From Rhynchopus euleeides (Eukaryota; Euglenozoa; Diplonemea; Diplonemida; Diplonemidae), in NCBI GenBank assembly GCA_963210315.1, contig OY723273.1:682001-746000 (forward strand): a stretch of 64,000 bases of DNA. The letters run 5' to 3'. Below the pieces are notes generated by a model. That model searched no databases, was not told the origin of the DNA, and was given only the letters and a program-made list of their open reading frames with translations. Positions 30,201 through 39,795 of the stretch are shown here, in pieces; within the stretch, counting starts at the first letter, position 1, and the number at the start of each line of letters is the position of its first letter. The translations under genes were made by a program, and so were the position numbers.

Positions 30201-31158
30201 GGAGGGCGGGGTCGACACCCCGCTGGAGGAGGAGCTGGAGGCAGGCGGGGCGGCCGTAGAGGGAGGCGATGTGGATTGGGGCCCTCCCGCGGAGGTCGGG
30301 GGAGTTGAGCAGCCCGGAGGTGCGGATCAGCACCGCGGCGAGGAGCTTGTGCCCTGCGCAGCATGCCCAGTGGAGGGGGGTGCAGCCCCAGTCGTCGATG
30401 GGGGCGGAGGCGATGCCGCGGGAGATCAGGTATTTTGCGGTGTCGAAGGCGCCGACGAAGGCAGCGAGGTGGAGGCAAGTCAGCCCCTGGGGGCCGGGTT
30501 GCTGGGGGGGTCCCGATGCTGTGGCCTCGGCGATGGTGCGCAGGACGGCGGGGCGGTCGCGGGAGGCAGCCTCGTGGAGGAAGGACCACCCCGAGCGGGG
30601 GACCAACGCACCGGCGTGGGGCACTGCGCGGAGGACTTCCGCGATGCAGGCGAGGTGGCCTGTCTCGATGGCGCGTTGTAAGGCGGGGCGGCCGTTGGAG
30701 TCGACGGCTTCCCAGTCGGCGCCTGCGGAGAGGAGGGATTTGCAGCAGTGGATGGCGTTGGATTCGCATGCGATGTGGAGTGGGGTGCGGCCGGAGCGGT
30801 CCTTCGCATTGGGGTCGGCCCCGTGGTGGAGAAGCGTGTTGAGCGCAACCCATTTCTTCTGGGTGCAGCAGAGGTGCACCGCGGAGGTCCCGTTCTCGTC
30901 TGTGGCGTTGAGAGACCCCGTGTTGGATATGATGGTGGGGATCAGCTGGAGCTGCCCGGAGGACACCGCGGCGTGCAGGGCGCTCCATGCGGTGTGTGTG
31001 TCGGCAGCGGCGCATGTGTCAGCCGGGTTTGGTTCCGGAGGCGGGGCTGACTTTAGCGAGAAGGCTGTGCCGTGGGCGGAATTCACCATTGAGACCGCCG
31101 GAGAGCTGAAGGCTAAATCATTCCCCCACGAGGCATTCAGCTGCGGTCTGACGTCCAT
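24253..31158 (-). CDS. Giant ankyrin-repeat protein (2,301 aa)
   Basis: A single 6.9-kb exon. The start ATG at 31158 (MDVRPQLN) lies five bases after a pyrimidine tract and AG (CCACCAACCTCTTGCAG), so I prefer it to the longer open frame reaching 31392. Residues about 57-1020 and 1235-2270 are two long arrays of 33-residue ankyrin repeats with repeated TPLHxAA, G-x-T-P-LH and ADxNA motifs. Between them, residues about 1025-1230 form a non-ankyrin linker with a basic, probably coiled-coil part near 1075-1120 (RLTRQISRCYRKQVRVLK). No membrane span, kinase or DEATH domain is evident. The likely role is a large protein-protein scaffold. The stop is TAG. Confidence 0.9.
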   Translation of the reverse strand: MDVRPQLNASWGNDLAFSSPAVSMVNSAHGTAFSLKSAPPPEPNPADTCAAADTHTAWSALHAAVSSGQLQLIPTIISNTGSLNATDENGTSAVHLCCTQKKWVALNTLLHHGADPNAKDRSGRTPLHIACESNAIHCCKSLLSAGADWEAVDSNGRPALQRAIETGHLACIAEVLRAVPHAGALVPRSGWSFLHEAASRDRPAVLRTIAEATASGPPQQPGPQGLTCLHLAAFVGAFDTAKYLISRGIASAPIDDWGCTPLHWACCAGHKLLAAVLIRTSGLLNSPDLRGRAPIHIASLYGRPACLQLLLQRGVDPALRVQQTGQVPLHFIAGRGHIACLELLLSGPWKCKVNVRDLSGRTPLHCAAAGNAVACCAYLVKHGAGLQVQCHRGLTPLAIACSTSCVATATLLVSSSGGAGDGRYASSLLIASRYGSLDMVKLLLNAGCDPDCTDSEGHTSLMAAACGGQRQICEFLLGEKGADVFTTTAKGQRNAAHYAAQEGQVAILELFASHLGKRSGARSSVALFATSDWDGFTPLHHAAMWGRCDAVKFLLGGTTLAPQQGFSPYHCAARFGHAGVLALLSSEEYDISQVLDPNQCTPLHYAAHYGHVEALSCLCNDYFLALEVVDLHGDAALHKASAMGHHEAVDLLLSRGAAHSTANDEGWEPIHLAAMSGSEGAVSALLSKVGMEGAASTTACGSTPLHLAARTASEGSLRVLLGAFAKQPAGMKRTAKNESDTATRILMECLEKADSSWMTPLDWAVANSHQGCIDLLLPLSASQSSALHLACLRDARGTVKRFLEHGFSPYVLDSRDMTPAHCAAMSGSCAALACLPPDTLFKGDSRGATPLLTAALHRRVDVLAQFYSGPHFESADREGKSYQHYAALGGCLDTFRYTVEAIGGGTANPVAHPSLTTPLHIASARGCEPVVSYILGVACKGHGPWECVNLVDVNGDTPLHGAAAGGHADMCTLLLRHGARLADQNMHGWTCIDSAFSSAPAVEKMAVLRALSHWCMSHPQIPSIVKSLENCLGSATGNMTRGDSVDTGYIMATDAPISPRHKAGDDPAWALVQEEVVARHDLAQEWSDLTLVLSHRLTRQISRCYRKQVRVLKTNVDEKRRQVRSLKRITKTSLPLVRMVMSQLQYIQRLENVTRIYFGKLLRYSLIVRVNVKRSRNAASGIKAVDFADECDALAISFASKGTEPFNQTLLGRIDQLRPAIETGDIDEAGDASMTLLQTACTCSRSEVVRVLLSKGADPNAAPFGELPIHICIEVGAMSCLRELVVSPSINLDGLSGCGFNPVSHAAILNRDGMRKFLEEVRSKKESAGSRLATRVPSKPGQDGESEMGILQELLQTDASLAADHIEELVSSSPGEARDLLTHITSRNRNTGHFLIYDEDGAAKTILEAALHAGVFEEMFRQDLDGNTIAHILACEPAQNGVLDIIVEEVHGYALDNPSSTLVTTLFAKTNTYGDTPIHLAASQCNAKFVSTALSSCDPNVISAVPNPVGMLPVHEACKAGSAEIWKKLKFFSPCDGGFLGWCPILYACCTGKLSLLRDMYPEVQRKSGKYEFLTPLHVACRFGHAHCVAFLLDSGEDSFVKTSDIRQQTALHLAVRGGFLECITALLDKTMQTVPSLFNEPDGSGSTPLHQSAFYGHADIVNCLLGKPDIDIDPFDKLGNTPLHYAAMGWYLGIVRTLLDAGANIDAEGIFGWNPLTFACGRPDLATEIISGIRIAPGVDGPPSSVVFYDREGLNFDEVDRSTDINGRVVFLFRIDASISIGTADVPIDSVEFLRNGEWLLTEDASTRVRDGTDISLFNPIVTELLHRGSLWGEELIRVAVIHKRSFCLRQLLLLGIIPRMPAGRELLDTVVHQACRISDNRLCCILILETCGSGFTVCFNSEFETPLHVAGKLHDLDMVEYLASVTSDINISHPSGVSALVDVVSRGDVEIAKVLMAFGASPSLPSGQWWSALHCAVDRQQQEVMLHLIHEELIGINTPLNDDNASVMHFASQKESLEPMISSMIANGGKFNSPMTRGGYSPLHIACSVGNLGVINIVMVAGLTNAWRAGATTGDAVPFVAALHHRQTRLVQILLTDEAFTSCAKLKESFYDTDINGMNALHVAVFEGYCEEVICMLESGIQARPWGDRSLVHIAASAGRRSVKVLGYLLQQEGAARALVSEAGEDHTPLHMACAADCTEGVALLLSHGANIDALSHGETPLHVAVRCASDHAVHMLVRKGADRSILNSSGCEARGVAMQSGLTYLLPLLSQGLSGDRRAVAGGPFGGSVSNSSLSYEI

Positions 31159-31200
31159 TGCGGCTGCAAGAGGTTGGTGGGGGTGGGGGGTGGGCTGTTC
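31159..31200 (-). promoter_or_regulatory. Pyrimidine tract and AG splice acceptor before the ankyrin gene
   Basis: Read on the - strand, a long C/T-rich run (CCACCCCCCACCCCCACC) is followed by CTCTTGCAG and then CCGCA-ATG. This fits a trans-splice acceptor for spliced-leader addition; a cis acceptor for an unseen upstream exon is the alternative. Confidence 0.45.
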
Positions 31201-31850
31201 ACACAGACCCCACCCGCCTGCCAGGGTGTGGCAGCATCTGCAAGGGGTGGGGGAGGGTGTTGAAATGTAGAAGGAATCACAGGATAATCTCCCTTCACTC
31301 GTTATGCAGGGTTGTGTCTCAGGCTGGTCGCTAACTTTCTGGATTCCGAGATGGTCAGTCGCGGGGGGGAGGGGGGTGGAAGTTTTGGCCATGCAGTAAA
31401 ATGTGGTTCGTACGCGATCGCGCCCACGATCCAGGCCTGTCGCTAGTTTTTTTTTTTTACTTCGGGGACAGGCCTGTGCCTAAGTCGGATGTAGATGTAA
31501 GGGTCGGCCTCAGGGGAAAAAAGTTCCCACTTTTTTCTTCCCATATTTTTGGTGGGGGGTTTTTTGGGGGTTTTTAGGGATTTTTTTTGGGGGGGGATAT
31601 GCCCGGCCTTTTTTGGGCACGCTCCGCACCCCCGCTGACGCGGGTGCTGTGCTGAGTGCCGTCCTGCAGCTGCTCGCGACCACGGTGCTCGTGGCCGCGG
31701 GTGGCTGTTTGGGCACTTCCGAGTTATTGTACAGCCTCCGTGAATAATCGGAGGCTGTGCAAGAACTCGGAAGTGACGACGAAGACGAGGCCACGGGCGA
31801 CCTCCCACGGGATGGCATCGCCCAGAGGCTTGCTCTCGAGCTCAAACCAA
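31201..31850. other. Gene-free stretch
   Basis: Holds T and G homopolymers (31448-31459, 31545-31595) and a short inverted pair of CACTTCCGAGTT/AACTCGGAAGTG at about 31706-31775. No gene. Confidence 0.45.
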
Positions 31851-32135
31851 CAGATGTTCACTACCGTGGCCTCCGGCGGCTGGGGGGCTCCGCCCCCCAG
31901 ACCCCCCTGTGGCGTGTCTTTGCGCGACAATTTATCGTCCCCCCATGCGACATGTGCTATCTGTCAGTTGTGTTGTACTTGAGCGTATGCGACTATGGAG
32001 CCAGGCCAACGGACGTTCGCGACCGTGGCCTCCGGCGGCTGGGGGGCTCCGCCCCCCAGACCCCCCTGTGGCTTGTGCCTGGTCTTGGAGCCAAGTCCTT
32101 GCGCGTACGGGGCTGTGGCATATCGGTTCCAGCAC
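31851..32135 (+). repeat. Paired GC-rich repeat, locus B
   Basis: Units at about 31851-31919 and 32011-32073 share the ACCGTGGCCTCCGGCGGCTG core, the G6-CTCCG-C6 palindrome and CAGACCCCCCTGTGGC. The second is followed by AAGTCCTTGCGC and GGCTGTGGCATATC, the right-end blocks also found in loci C and E. Confidence 0.85.
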
Positions 32136-32624
32136 CCTCGCGGGAGGCTCCCATATCAGGCGAGATCCTGTAAAACAAAACACAAAAAAAAAGAGACCCC
32201 CAGCCCAGCTGTGAATTGGTTGTGTGCAAACGCAGCAAAAGAACGTGTTTTCGCGCTGAAATACCATGTTCTGGGCAAAAAAAGGGACCAGCGCCGAAGG
32301 AAAAAAGTGGGAAAAAAGTTGGGTGTCAACTCTCGTGTTTGACGATTTTTGGCCATATTTAGGCACAGGCCTGTTCGGGGACCAGGGGTTTTTCTAGGAT
32401 TCAGATTTTTCGAAACGGGGGGGTCAGTCGTGTTTTTTGCCTCGAAATTTTTTTTCACCGTGGGGAGAACGCTCGGGCGCTTCGCGCCCTCGCTGCCAAC
32501 GTGACCCCAGCAGTCGCACCCGGCTGTTGCGACATGTGTCCTTGTGTCGTCACATTCCCATTCCTGGAGTCATGTACCGAATGGGTTCCTTCCACGGTAC
32601 CTCTCCCGCTCGCGCCATCCTCAG
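32136..32624. other. Gene-free stretch
   Basis: No gene seen. AT-rich runs with A/T homopolymers (32175-32190, 32275-32290, 32445-32460). Confidence 0.4.
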
Positions 32625-32945
32625 GTATACCCCCTGATATGCCACAGCCAGAAGCGCAAGGACTTGGTTACTAGACGGGCACGCGCTAGCTGGGGGGTCT
32701 GGGGGGCAGAGCCCCCCAGCCGCCGGAGGCCACGGTAGTGAACATCAGTTCATTGTGGGCGTAGATTCTGTGCGTCCTCCTGAGGCTACTGGAGTGGTTG
32801 AATTCTGATGGGAATCGAATGACTTGAGTACGAGACACACGCCACAAGGGGGGTCTGGGGGGCGGAGCCCCCCAGCCGCCGGAGGCCGCGGTAGTGAACG
32901 TCTGGCTTGGCTGGACTCATCCTCATCCCCCACTAGAAACACGCC
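32625..32945 (-). repeat. Paired GC-rich repeat, locus C
   Basis: Reverse orientation. Units at about 32691-32750 and 32841-32902. The outer ends match other loci: GATATGCCACAGCC and GACTTGGTTACTAGACGGGC at the left, and CTCATCCCCCACTAGAAA at the right. This defines a repeat element of roughly 320 bases. Confidence 0.85.
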
Positions 32946-34329
32946 TGCCTGTGGTCACGGAAAATGTGAAAATACAGCAGCAGTCTCTCGAGTCTTCCTT
33001 TCAGATGATTTTTGCATTGATCGCTTCCACCTCAACCCGTCACTCGTCACGCGTTTTTTTTTCCTCGCTGGCGCTAGTGATGTCGGCTGGCAGAAAAAAC
33101 ACACAACAAAACCCCCCCCCCCCCCCGCGTGTCGAGTGACCTTACCTGTCTGAAGTACAGAAAATGTGTCGGGTTGGGTGGAGCATACACACACACATAC
33201 ACATATGTTCACACAACACAGGGCAAACCGCACAAACGTGTTCACACATCCGGCATCCTATGCGAAATACCCGCCGCTCCCCGGGAGCTGTTGCGGGAAC
33301 CATCTGCTCTTCCGACCCACCGAGACTCTTGCCGTATTTTCTCTACCACACGGGGTGTGTTTTACCAAAAAACTGACCCAAANNNNNNNNNNNNNNNNNN
33401 NNNNNNNNNNNNNNNNNNNNNNNNNNNNNNNNNNNNNNNNNNNNNNNNNNNNNNNNNNNNNNNNNNNNNNNNNNNNNNNNNNNNNNNNNNNNNNNNNNNN
33501 NNNNNNNNNNNNNNNNNNNNNNNNNNNNNNNNNNNNNNNNNNNNNNNNNNNNNNNNNNNNNNNNNNNNNNNNNNNNNNNNNNAGTAACGAGAGTCGCATG
33601 GCCGTGGTTCACCAACTGCGCGCCACGCTGCCAAATGAACCTTCCTTCCCAAAGAAACAAACGAAACGCGGGGGCAACATACTGGCTGTTGCGGTGGAGG
33701 CTTCCAACAACAACCCTGGCACAGGCAGGCCGGCAGAACTGCTCATCTGCCGTGGGCCTGGCCATGCCTAGTTTGATAAGGCGCGCGTTGCGCGTTGTTG
33801 GGCCCGGGGGGCGGGGGGGAAGAGAGGACAACAGGGCGGGGGAAGGGAGTGTGTGACAAGGGACTCATGGGGCAGTATTTGAACCAAACACTGCCCCCAA
33901 CCCCCCCCCATCCCCCCCCCCCTACTCGCACACGCAAGCCCTCCCTCCTCCCCCTCCTCCCCCAACCTTACCCTGCCCCACCTTGCCTGGTGTATTTCTT
34001 GTCTGAATTTTGTGACGGGGTGGAAGTATCAAACCCGCCATGGGTTTGCGAGTTGTTGTTTTTTTTGTGTCGGAAAGCGCTGTAATCAGGGTAGTAGGGT
34101 GACCTCTCCGATTTTCCAAAACTGCTGGTTTACTGGTTTGGGGGACGGTCGCCGGCAGACCGTTGAAATGCCCGTGTTAGCCAGGCACACTCACGTTTCA
34201 GGTATCGTGTCGCATGTCACGCATGTCGCCAACGCGGCGAGTGTACCTCCCAGGAGGGGAAGTCCGACCTCCTGTCCGATGTTAGCCAGGCTTCGAAGAA
34301 GCGCTTCATGGATGTGGTGCTGACCTCCT
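32946..34329. other. Gene-free stretch around an assembly gap
   Basis: Contains C homopolymers (33111-33126), short CA-rich runs near 33186-33200, the 200-N gap, and G/C runs at 33795-33960. No gene seen on either side of the gap. Confidence 0.4.
33383..33582. other. Assembly gap (200 N)
   Basis: Exactly 200 unknown bases, a fixed-size scaffold gap. Its true length is unknown, and frames spanning it are meaningless. Confidence 0.99.
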
Positions 34330-34690
34330 ACTCAGCACTGTATCCGGGTAAGTGAGATAGACAGACGGGCACACGCTATATCGGGGGTCTGGGGGGCGTG
34401 AGCCCCCCAGCCGCCGGAGGCCACGGTAGTGAACATCTGTTCGTGTGGGCGAACAGATTCTGTGTGAGTTGGCTGCGTCCTGAGGCGACTGGAGTGGTTG
34501 GATCCCCCGACCTGATGGGATTCGAAGGACTTGAGTACGAGACATGCGCCACAGGGGGGTCTGGGGGGCGGAGCCCCCCAGCCGCCGGAGGCCACGGTAG
34601 TGAACGTCTGGCTGTTGCTGCAAAAAAAACGGGAAAAGGGTGGGTGTCAGGAGGACATATCCTCATCCCCCACGAGAAAACGCCTTGAAA
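34330..34690 (-). repeat. Paired GC-rich repeat, locus D
   Basis: Reverse orientation, units at about 34381-34440 and 34549-34610. The segment between them (ATTCTGTGTGAGTTGGCTGC, CTGGAGTGGTTG, GACTTGAGTACGAGACA) is shared with loci C and E. The right flank has CTCATCCCCCACGAGAAA. Confidence 0.85.
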
Positions 34691-35793
34691 AAATTCTGGT
34701 TTTTTTTTCCAGAAATCTCTTTTTTTTTTATAAATTTCCCCAAACCAGAAAACCGGCTTTTTCTGGTTTGGAAACCTCTCAGAAAGGGCACCCTATTCCC
34801 CTGGTGGTAAACTTGGTGGAGTTTTTCGGAGGTAAGGCCTCGGGCAAAACCAGATGGGGCAATGCAAGCAACGCAGCGCACAGGCCAATCTGCAAAAAAA
34901 ACCCCCCCCCCAAACCTTGGGGCAATCGCCGTCTGACAGACTGTGGGAGGGGAAGGGTACACTGGGAAGGGGTAGGGGTAGGGGAAAACCCCCGGAGCAC
35001 CTCACAGGGCACCACACCGAGCAGAGCCAGCGACACGGCGAGGGCCGGGCAACACATAACAGCCGGCTGCATGGTGCGAAAGCTCCCACGCAACAGTTCC
35101 AACGCCGCACCCCACCCCACCCCACTGCTGGCCGACACTGCGTGACGGCTCACAGAGTCCGGCTGGCTCTGCCTCTGGGCTAGCGGAAAGGGGAGTGGTG
35201 GGGGGTAGGGGGCAGGGGGCATGTATGCCTGTGGCAACGGAAATCACTGCGGCGAGCAGGCGGGGGTGAGGGGTGGGGGGGGGGGGCGAGGAGGGTGAGA
35301 TTGGGGGGGGGGGCTGTACTGTTTTGAAAAAAAGTCGAAAGAAGAAAGCGCCTTTGCAGCGCACTACTGAGGGGGGGGGGGGGCCAGGTCTGAAACTACT
35401 TTCTTTTTTTTCAAGTGTAAATCACTCACGCCAAGAGAAGGAAGAGCGCGGGGCGGTACATTCCCAGAATACGAAATCGACCTCCCCCACGAAACCGTTA
35501 TGCACGGAGCATTGCCACACCGTGGGGACGGGTGGAGCGGCCGGGGCGGCGGTGCTGCCTAAGAGCCCTGCGCCTCCACCAGAGAGGGAAGGTGCCATAC
35601 AAGGCATATAAGGCATATGCAAGGGCGACTGGCTGGCACAGACTGGCGGTGCCAGTCTGCGCTTGCAGACACACAACTTTCAAGGGGCAGGGCGGAGGGC
35701 GGGGGGGGTGCGGCGGTTGGGTCCCCCATTCCTGTCATGTCCGTTCAGAACTTCTCTTTTGTGTAAATGTATGTGTCTTGCATCACAGCTTCA
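34691..35793. other. Gene-free stretch
   Basis: Has T runs and repeated CCAGAAA/TTTCTGG boxes at 34690-34775, then G homopolymers at 35275-35380. A short - strand frame ending at 35422 could be an exon, but nothing supports it. Confidence 0.4.
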
Positions 35794-37602
35794 TCAGGGC
35801 TTCCTGCCGGTGGACCTGTCTCGCTTCCCTGTTGCGACGGGTGTCGCTGCTGCCCCCGGCTTTCCGCCAGCTGCTGTCCGGCGTGTCAGAGAAGACGTTC
35901 GCTTTTCCGAGTGCCGCAGCTGCAGCGAAGTCTTGGGCATCGGCGCCCCAAGTGGCTTCGTTTGTGGCGAGCGGACCCGCTTTGTCGGTGGCTCGTCGCC
36001 CTCCCCATCCGCCATGATAACGTCGGTGGCAGCGGGCTCGACAAGCCCTGGCTTTGGTGCAACAGGACGGCCCTCGGGCGGCTTGTAGTTTTTGAAAGCT
36101 TCCCGTGCATTGATAATGTCCTGCAGGTGCGACGGGTCTGCAGGGTTGAAGTTTGTCCCTTCCGGGTCGCGGTATCTGTGGGTGTGGGGGTGGGTGCAGT
36201 CTGTCGCCAGATTTCAAAGAGTTAGTGATGTGTGAGGGATCACAGAAGGTTTACAATTAACTTCAGGATCACCCTCCTTGTTGACTGCACACTGGGAGCC
36301 TTCTTCTTCTGTTGCGATACAACTTTTCCAGCACACTATCCTCAGCTGTGAGGAGGGTCATTATTTCACCGAAGCCTTCATCACAAACCTATCACGGTCA
36401 CATACTTGCGCACAGGGGCTGGCACCTGTGGTTGCTCGCGCGCAATGCGCTCGGCCCTGTCATCCATATCTTCATCGGAATCAAACAGCGGCAGCGGCAC
36501 GCCAGGCTCGCGCTTCTTCTTCCTGACAATTGGCCTGCATCGGTGTGTGGTGGGTACATCAATGCGCATCAACCAGGGCACATCCTGCCACACCACAAGA
36601 CCACCACCACCCCACCCCCGACGGCAGGCCCATCACACCCCGGACATACTGTGGCACTTCACGGGGCTTCCTGACTGCCTCCTCCTCTGTGATGCCCAGG
36701 TTGCGCAGCTCTTGCTGGAACTCCACCTCGCGCCACGAGGGTTTGTTCGCTGGCTTTTCGGGCTTCGCTTCGCCCAACGACTTGTTCACCTGCATCAGCT
36801 CTGCAGGCCCGTTGGCCTTCAGGAGGCGAACGCAGTCCTTGTTGCCCCGTTCGCTGGCGATGAAGAGGCAGTCCTTGCCGTCAGATGCGAGGCTCTTGTT
36901 GGCCTTGTTCATCAGCAGGTCGTATGCGAGTTTCTTGCGGTTCAGCTTGCAGGCGATGAACAGAGGTGTCTCATTCTCGTCGTTCCGGCAGTTGACATTG
37001 GCCCCGCTGGCCAGAAGCCACCCGACCATGTCCTCCCTGTTGTTCTTGACAGCTGCATGCAGCGGGTAGTCGCCGTACACACCGCCCTTCTCGTCAACCT
37101 TGCCCCCCGCCGCCTGCAGCACCTTTGCCGATTCGAGATGGCTGTTGAACACGCTGATAAAGAATGCGGTCTCGTTGTCTGCATTCTTCAGCCCGACAGT
37201 GGCCCCCCTCTCCAAAAGATACTTCACGAGCTGTGGGCAGTCGTTCTTCAGCACCGCGTTGTACAGCGGGGGGCTGCCGTACTGATCGAGCAGGTCGAAG
37301 TTCTGCGGAGGAGGTGGGCATCAGGACGCAAGGTATACCAAGGAGATGGGAAAATTGGAGCTGCTGCCAATTTGGAAGGAATGTTACCTGCAGGATACCG
37401 ATCACCGGGATGATTCGGAGTCGCAAGACTCCAAATCATGAAAACAACACAAACTGCCCAACCCCCCTTTTGCTATTTGCTGGCATACCTTGACACCACA
37501 TTCTTTAACAATGCGCTCAACAAAGGCAGAGTGCCCCAGCTGGCATGCATAGTTCAGTCGCCCTGCGACATCGGTCGGATCGGTCGGCTCACACAAACTC
37601 AT
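35794..37602 (-). CDS. Ankyrin-repeat protein, four exons (425 aa)
   Basis: Exons by reading frame and splice sites: 37602-37489, 37302-36650, 36534-36406 and 36175-35794. The introns are 186, 115 and 230 bases, with donors GTATGC, GTATGT, GTATGT and acceptors CGCAG, TGCAG, CACAG. The joined frame closes exactly (1,278 bases including TGA). Residues 1-215 contain about five ankyrin repeats (NADNETAFFISVFNSHLESA, YGDYPLHAAVKNNREDMVGW, DENETPLFIACKLNR). Next comes a linker with EFQQELRNLGITEEEA, a basic-acidic segment (RKKKREPG, DSDEDMDDRAERIARE), and a tail with DPEGTNFNPADPSHLQDIIN and a basic Ser/Thr-rich end. A nuclear location is possible; function is unknown beyond protein binding. The start ATG follows GGCACAG by six bases. 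Confidence 0.85.
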
Positions 37603-38528
37603 GGCGGTCTGTGCCCCCCCCCCCCCCCCCGCCCTGTCAACGGAAGCAAGGCCGACTGTGTGTAACCCTTTGTGGGGGTGTATGCAGCGCGGGTTTCAAG
37701 AGGCCACCACTCAGGTAACAATCTGTGATTGGTTGGCAGAAAAGGAAGGCACCATCGATACAGCTGATTCACCCAAAACCCTCGAGTGGGGCGCGGGGGG
37801 TGGGGGTGAGGGGTGGGAGGCGTCGTCGGGGGCACGGGCACTATTGCCCCCCCCCCCCCTCTTCTGTTTCGTCTGGAAGGATTTCAGCATCTCAGAGACA
37901 GAGAGATGCCTCCGTCATCCAACACAGCCCACATCGGGCGTAATGTCAGGTGGCCCAACAAAGGAAATGTCCCAACCACTCCTCCCCTCTTCCCCCCTCC
38001 CAGCCCCACAATTGAGAATATCGTTTGAGTTCTTGTTGGAGTTGTGAGGCTGCAGCCCATCAAAGCTGCAACCCTTCACTGTCCTTTAAACGTAGCTCCG
38101 TCTGATTGCCGCGCGCACGCTGCGTTGCACGCGGGGGACAGACTCTCCCTTGTCAGACTCGAAGAAGTTTTTCCGCACCGGCACTCCGCTCACCCTCCCC
38201 ACCTTCCCCCCCCCCCCCGTCACCAAATTGACAAGCCACAAAGGCAGGCGCTTCAGGCGGCAGGGGTGTGGGATGCGGAGGGGTTCAGGAGCCCTCGTTC
38301 ACAGCTGGATTCTCGCCCCCAGCTTTGTTGCATGATTTCTTTGTCGCGCTCCGTCGACGGCGGCGGCGGCGGTGGTAGCGGGTGTGTGGAAGGGGGGGAG
38401 GGGAGAGAGGGAGAGAGAGAGAAAAAGAGCACATGCGAGGGTGTGGCGGTGGAACCGCCACACACACACACGCGCACACCTCTCCCTCCCCCCACCTACA
38501 CCACCCCCCCCCCTCTGCCGCATGCTGC
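37603..38528. other. Gene-free stretch
   Basis: C homopolymers at 37613-37630, 37849-37859 and 38206-38217; purine run 38390-38430; CA-rich run 38459-38478. No gene seen. Confidence 0.45.
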
Positions 38529-38606
38529 CTACTTGGAACGCTGCCTCATCTTCCTCCTACGGCGCTTCAACCTCTTCAACCTCTTCTTCTTCCACTTGGG
38601 GCGCAT
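38529..38606 (-). CDS. RPL41: 60S ribosomal protein eL41
   Basis: A 25-codon frame from ATG (38606) to TAG (38529) encodes MRPKWKKKRLKRLKRRRR followed by KMRQRSK. This matches the universally conserved eL41 peptide in length and almost every residue (typical form MRAKWRKKRMRRLKRKRR, then KMRQRSK). eL41 is the smallest ribosomal protein, an arginine/lysine-rich helix bridging the two subunits. The gene is too short for ordinary ORF finders. It lies on the same strand as its neighbours. A small inverted-repeat element sits about 125 bases upstream. An upstream non-coding exon or leader acceptor is likely but not resolved. Confidence 0.93.
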   Translation of the reverse strand: MRPKWKKKRLKRLKRRRRKMRQRSK

Positions 38607-38729
38607 GCCCCTAGGCCTCGGCACGGATCCCATCTTGTGCCTGACTCAGTGCCGGCGGTGTGTCAATCCCTGCACTGTGGGGGGGTGTGTGTTGTGTGAT
38701 GTGTGTGTGTGCCAACTGCTTGTTTAACA

Positions 38730-38842
38730 TTTGGGGGTCTTCGCTGGTCGACAAACTTCGACAAACTTCGTCAGTTTTCAGCCAATTCAACAGGAAATAC
38801 ACCAAAATGCACTGACGATCACCCCGTAGCGAAGACCCCCAA
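38730..38842. repeat. 113-bp element with 15-bp terminal inverted repeats
   Basis: TTGGGGGTCTTCGCT (38730-38744) and AGCGAAGACCCCCAA (38828-38842) are perfect inverted repeats. Inside are two copies of CGACAAACTT. It could be a tiny MITE or a structured regulatory element; it lies upstream of eL41. No target duplication is certain. Confidence 0.6.
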
Positions 38843-39795
38843 TGCTCAACGCTCAATGTATATCTCAATCTCCGTGTGGGTGGCTGGGGGGTCTGGGGGG
38901 GGGGAGCTGGGGCGTTTGCATTCTGTTGGGAGCCCTGTTGGGTTCTTGAGACCACCTCGCTTGGACCCAGCGTGACTCGGAGCGTTCCGCGAAACTTGGA
39001 TCATCACGCAGAGACAGCATGGCGTGGGCACTGGGAAGGGGTATGTCCCCGGGGGCTTGTTTTGATACGAGGAGGACTGCTCGGATTGCCAGAAGGCATT
39101 GTCTCGCAGAGTGCGGGGGCATTGTTGGTGCCGGCAACCAGCTGGCGTCCGAAGACAGCCAGCGTGTGGGCTCGTTTTTTTGGGTTTCGACGTCGAAACG
39201 AACGAACAAGGAAATGTGAAAAGTTCGTTGTTTTTCAAACCCAGGCACAGCTTCATCGTGTTGTGTCGCGTGACACCCCTGCACTGGCAAGCGCTGGGTT
39301 GGCATGCAGGACGGCAAATATTGTGGCAAAAGTGGATGGGGGGGTAGCAAGTAGGCAATACAGAAATCAAAAGCAAAACGCGCGTGTTTTACGCAGCAGC
39401 ACGGCCAGGCGAAGCTGGCGTGCGGAACGACACTGCCACTTCAATTCTGTTGAATCCCGAAGGAGACTGATGTCAACGCTGCATTCCATGTGGGTGGCAA
39501 GAAAATGCCCCCGTGGAAAACCACTGGCGCACACACCGCCACAGTCAAGTCGCGGGTTTGGGCCGGTTGTAAGACTGAAACAGATTGCATAGGTCAGTTG
39601 CAAGCTGAACTGAGATCATGCACTGATGTGGGGTCGAATCACCCCGTCCAACAAATACAAATACAAATAAAATCAGCACTGGTGCACTTGAGGCTGATTT
39701 ACGTCGTGTTTAGAGGTGCCAACTGAAGAACTATTTGTTAAGCGCACATCGCAAGGCTGATGTGAAGGGTATGTTGCATCCGCAATGCCACGATG
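38843..39795. other. Gene-free stretch
   Basis: Open frames on both strands (for example 38876-39592 +) have no domain and no consistent composition. G run at 38896-38904. Confidence 0.4.

Noticed and set aside
31159..31392. N-terminal extension of the giant ankyrin protein to 31392
   Set aside because: The extension contains a pyrimidine tract and AG acceptor, is low-complexity, and the ATG at 31158 lies just after that acceptor.
33129..33831. Open frames spanning 33383-33582
   Set aside because: They run through 200 N bases of an assembly gap, so neither frame nor length means anything.
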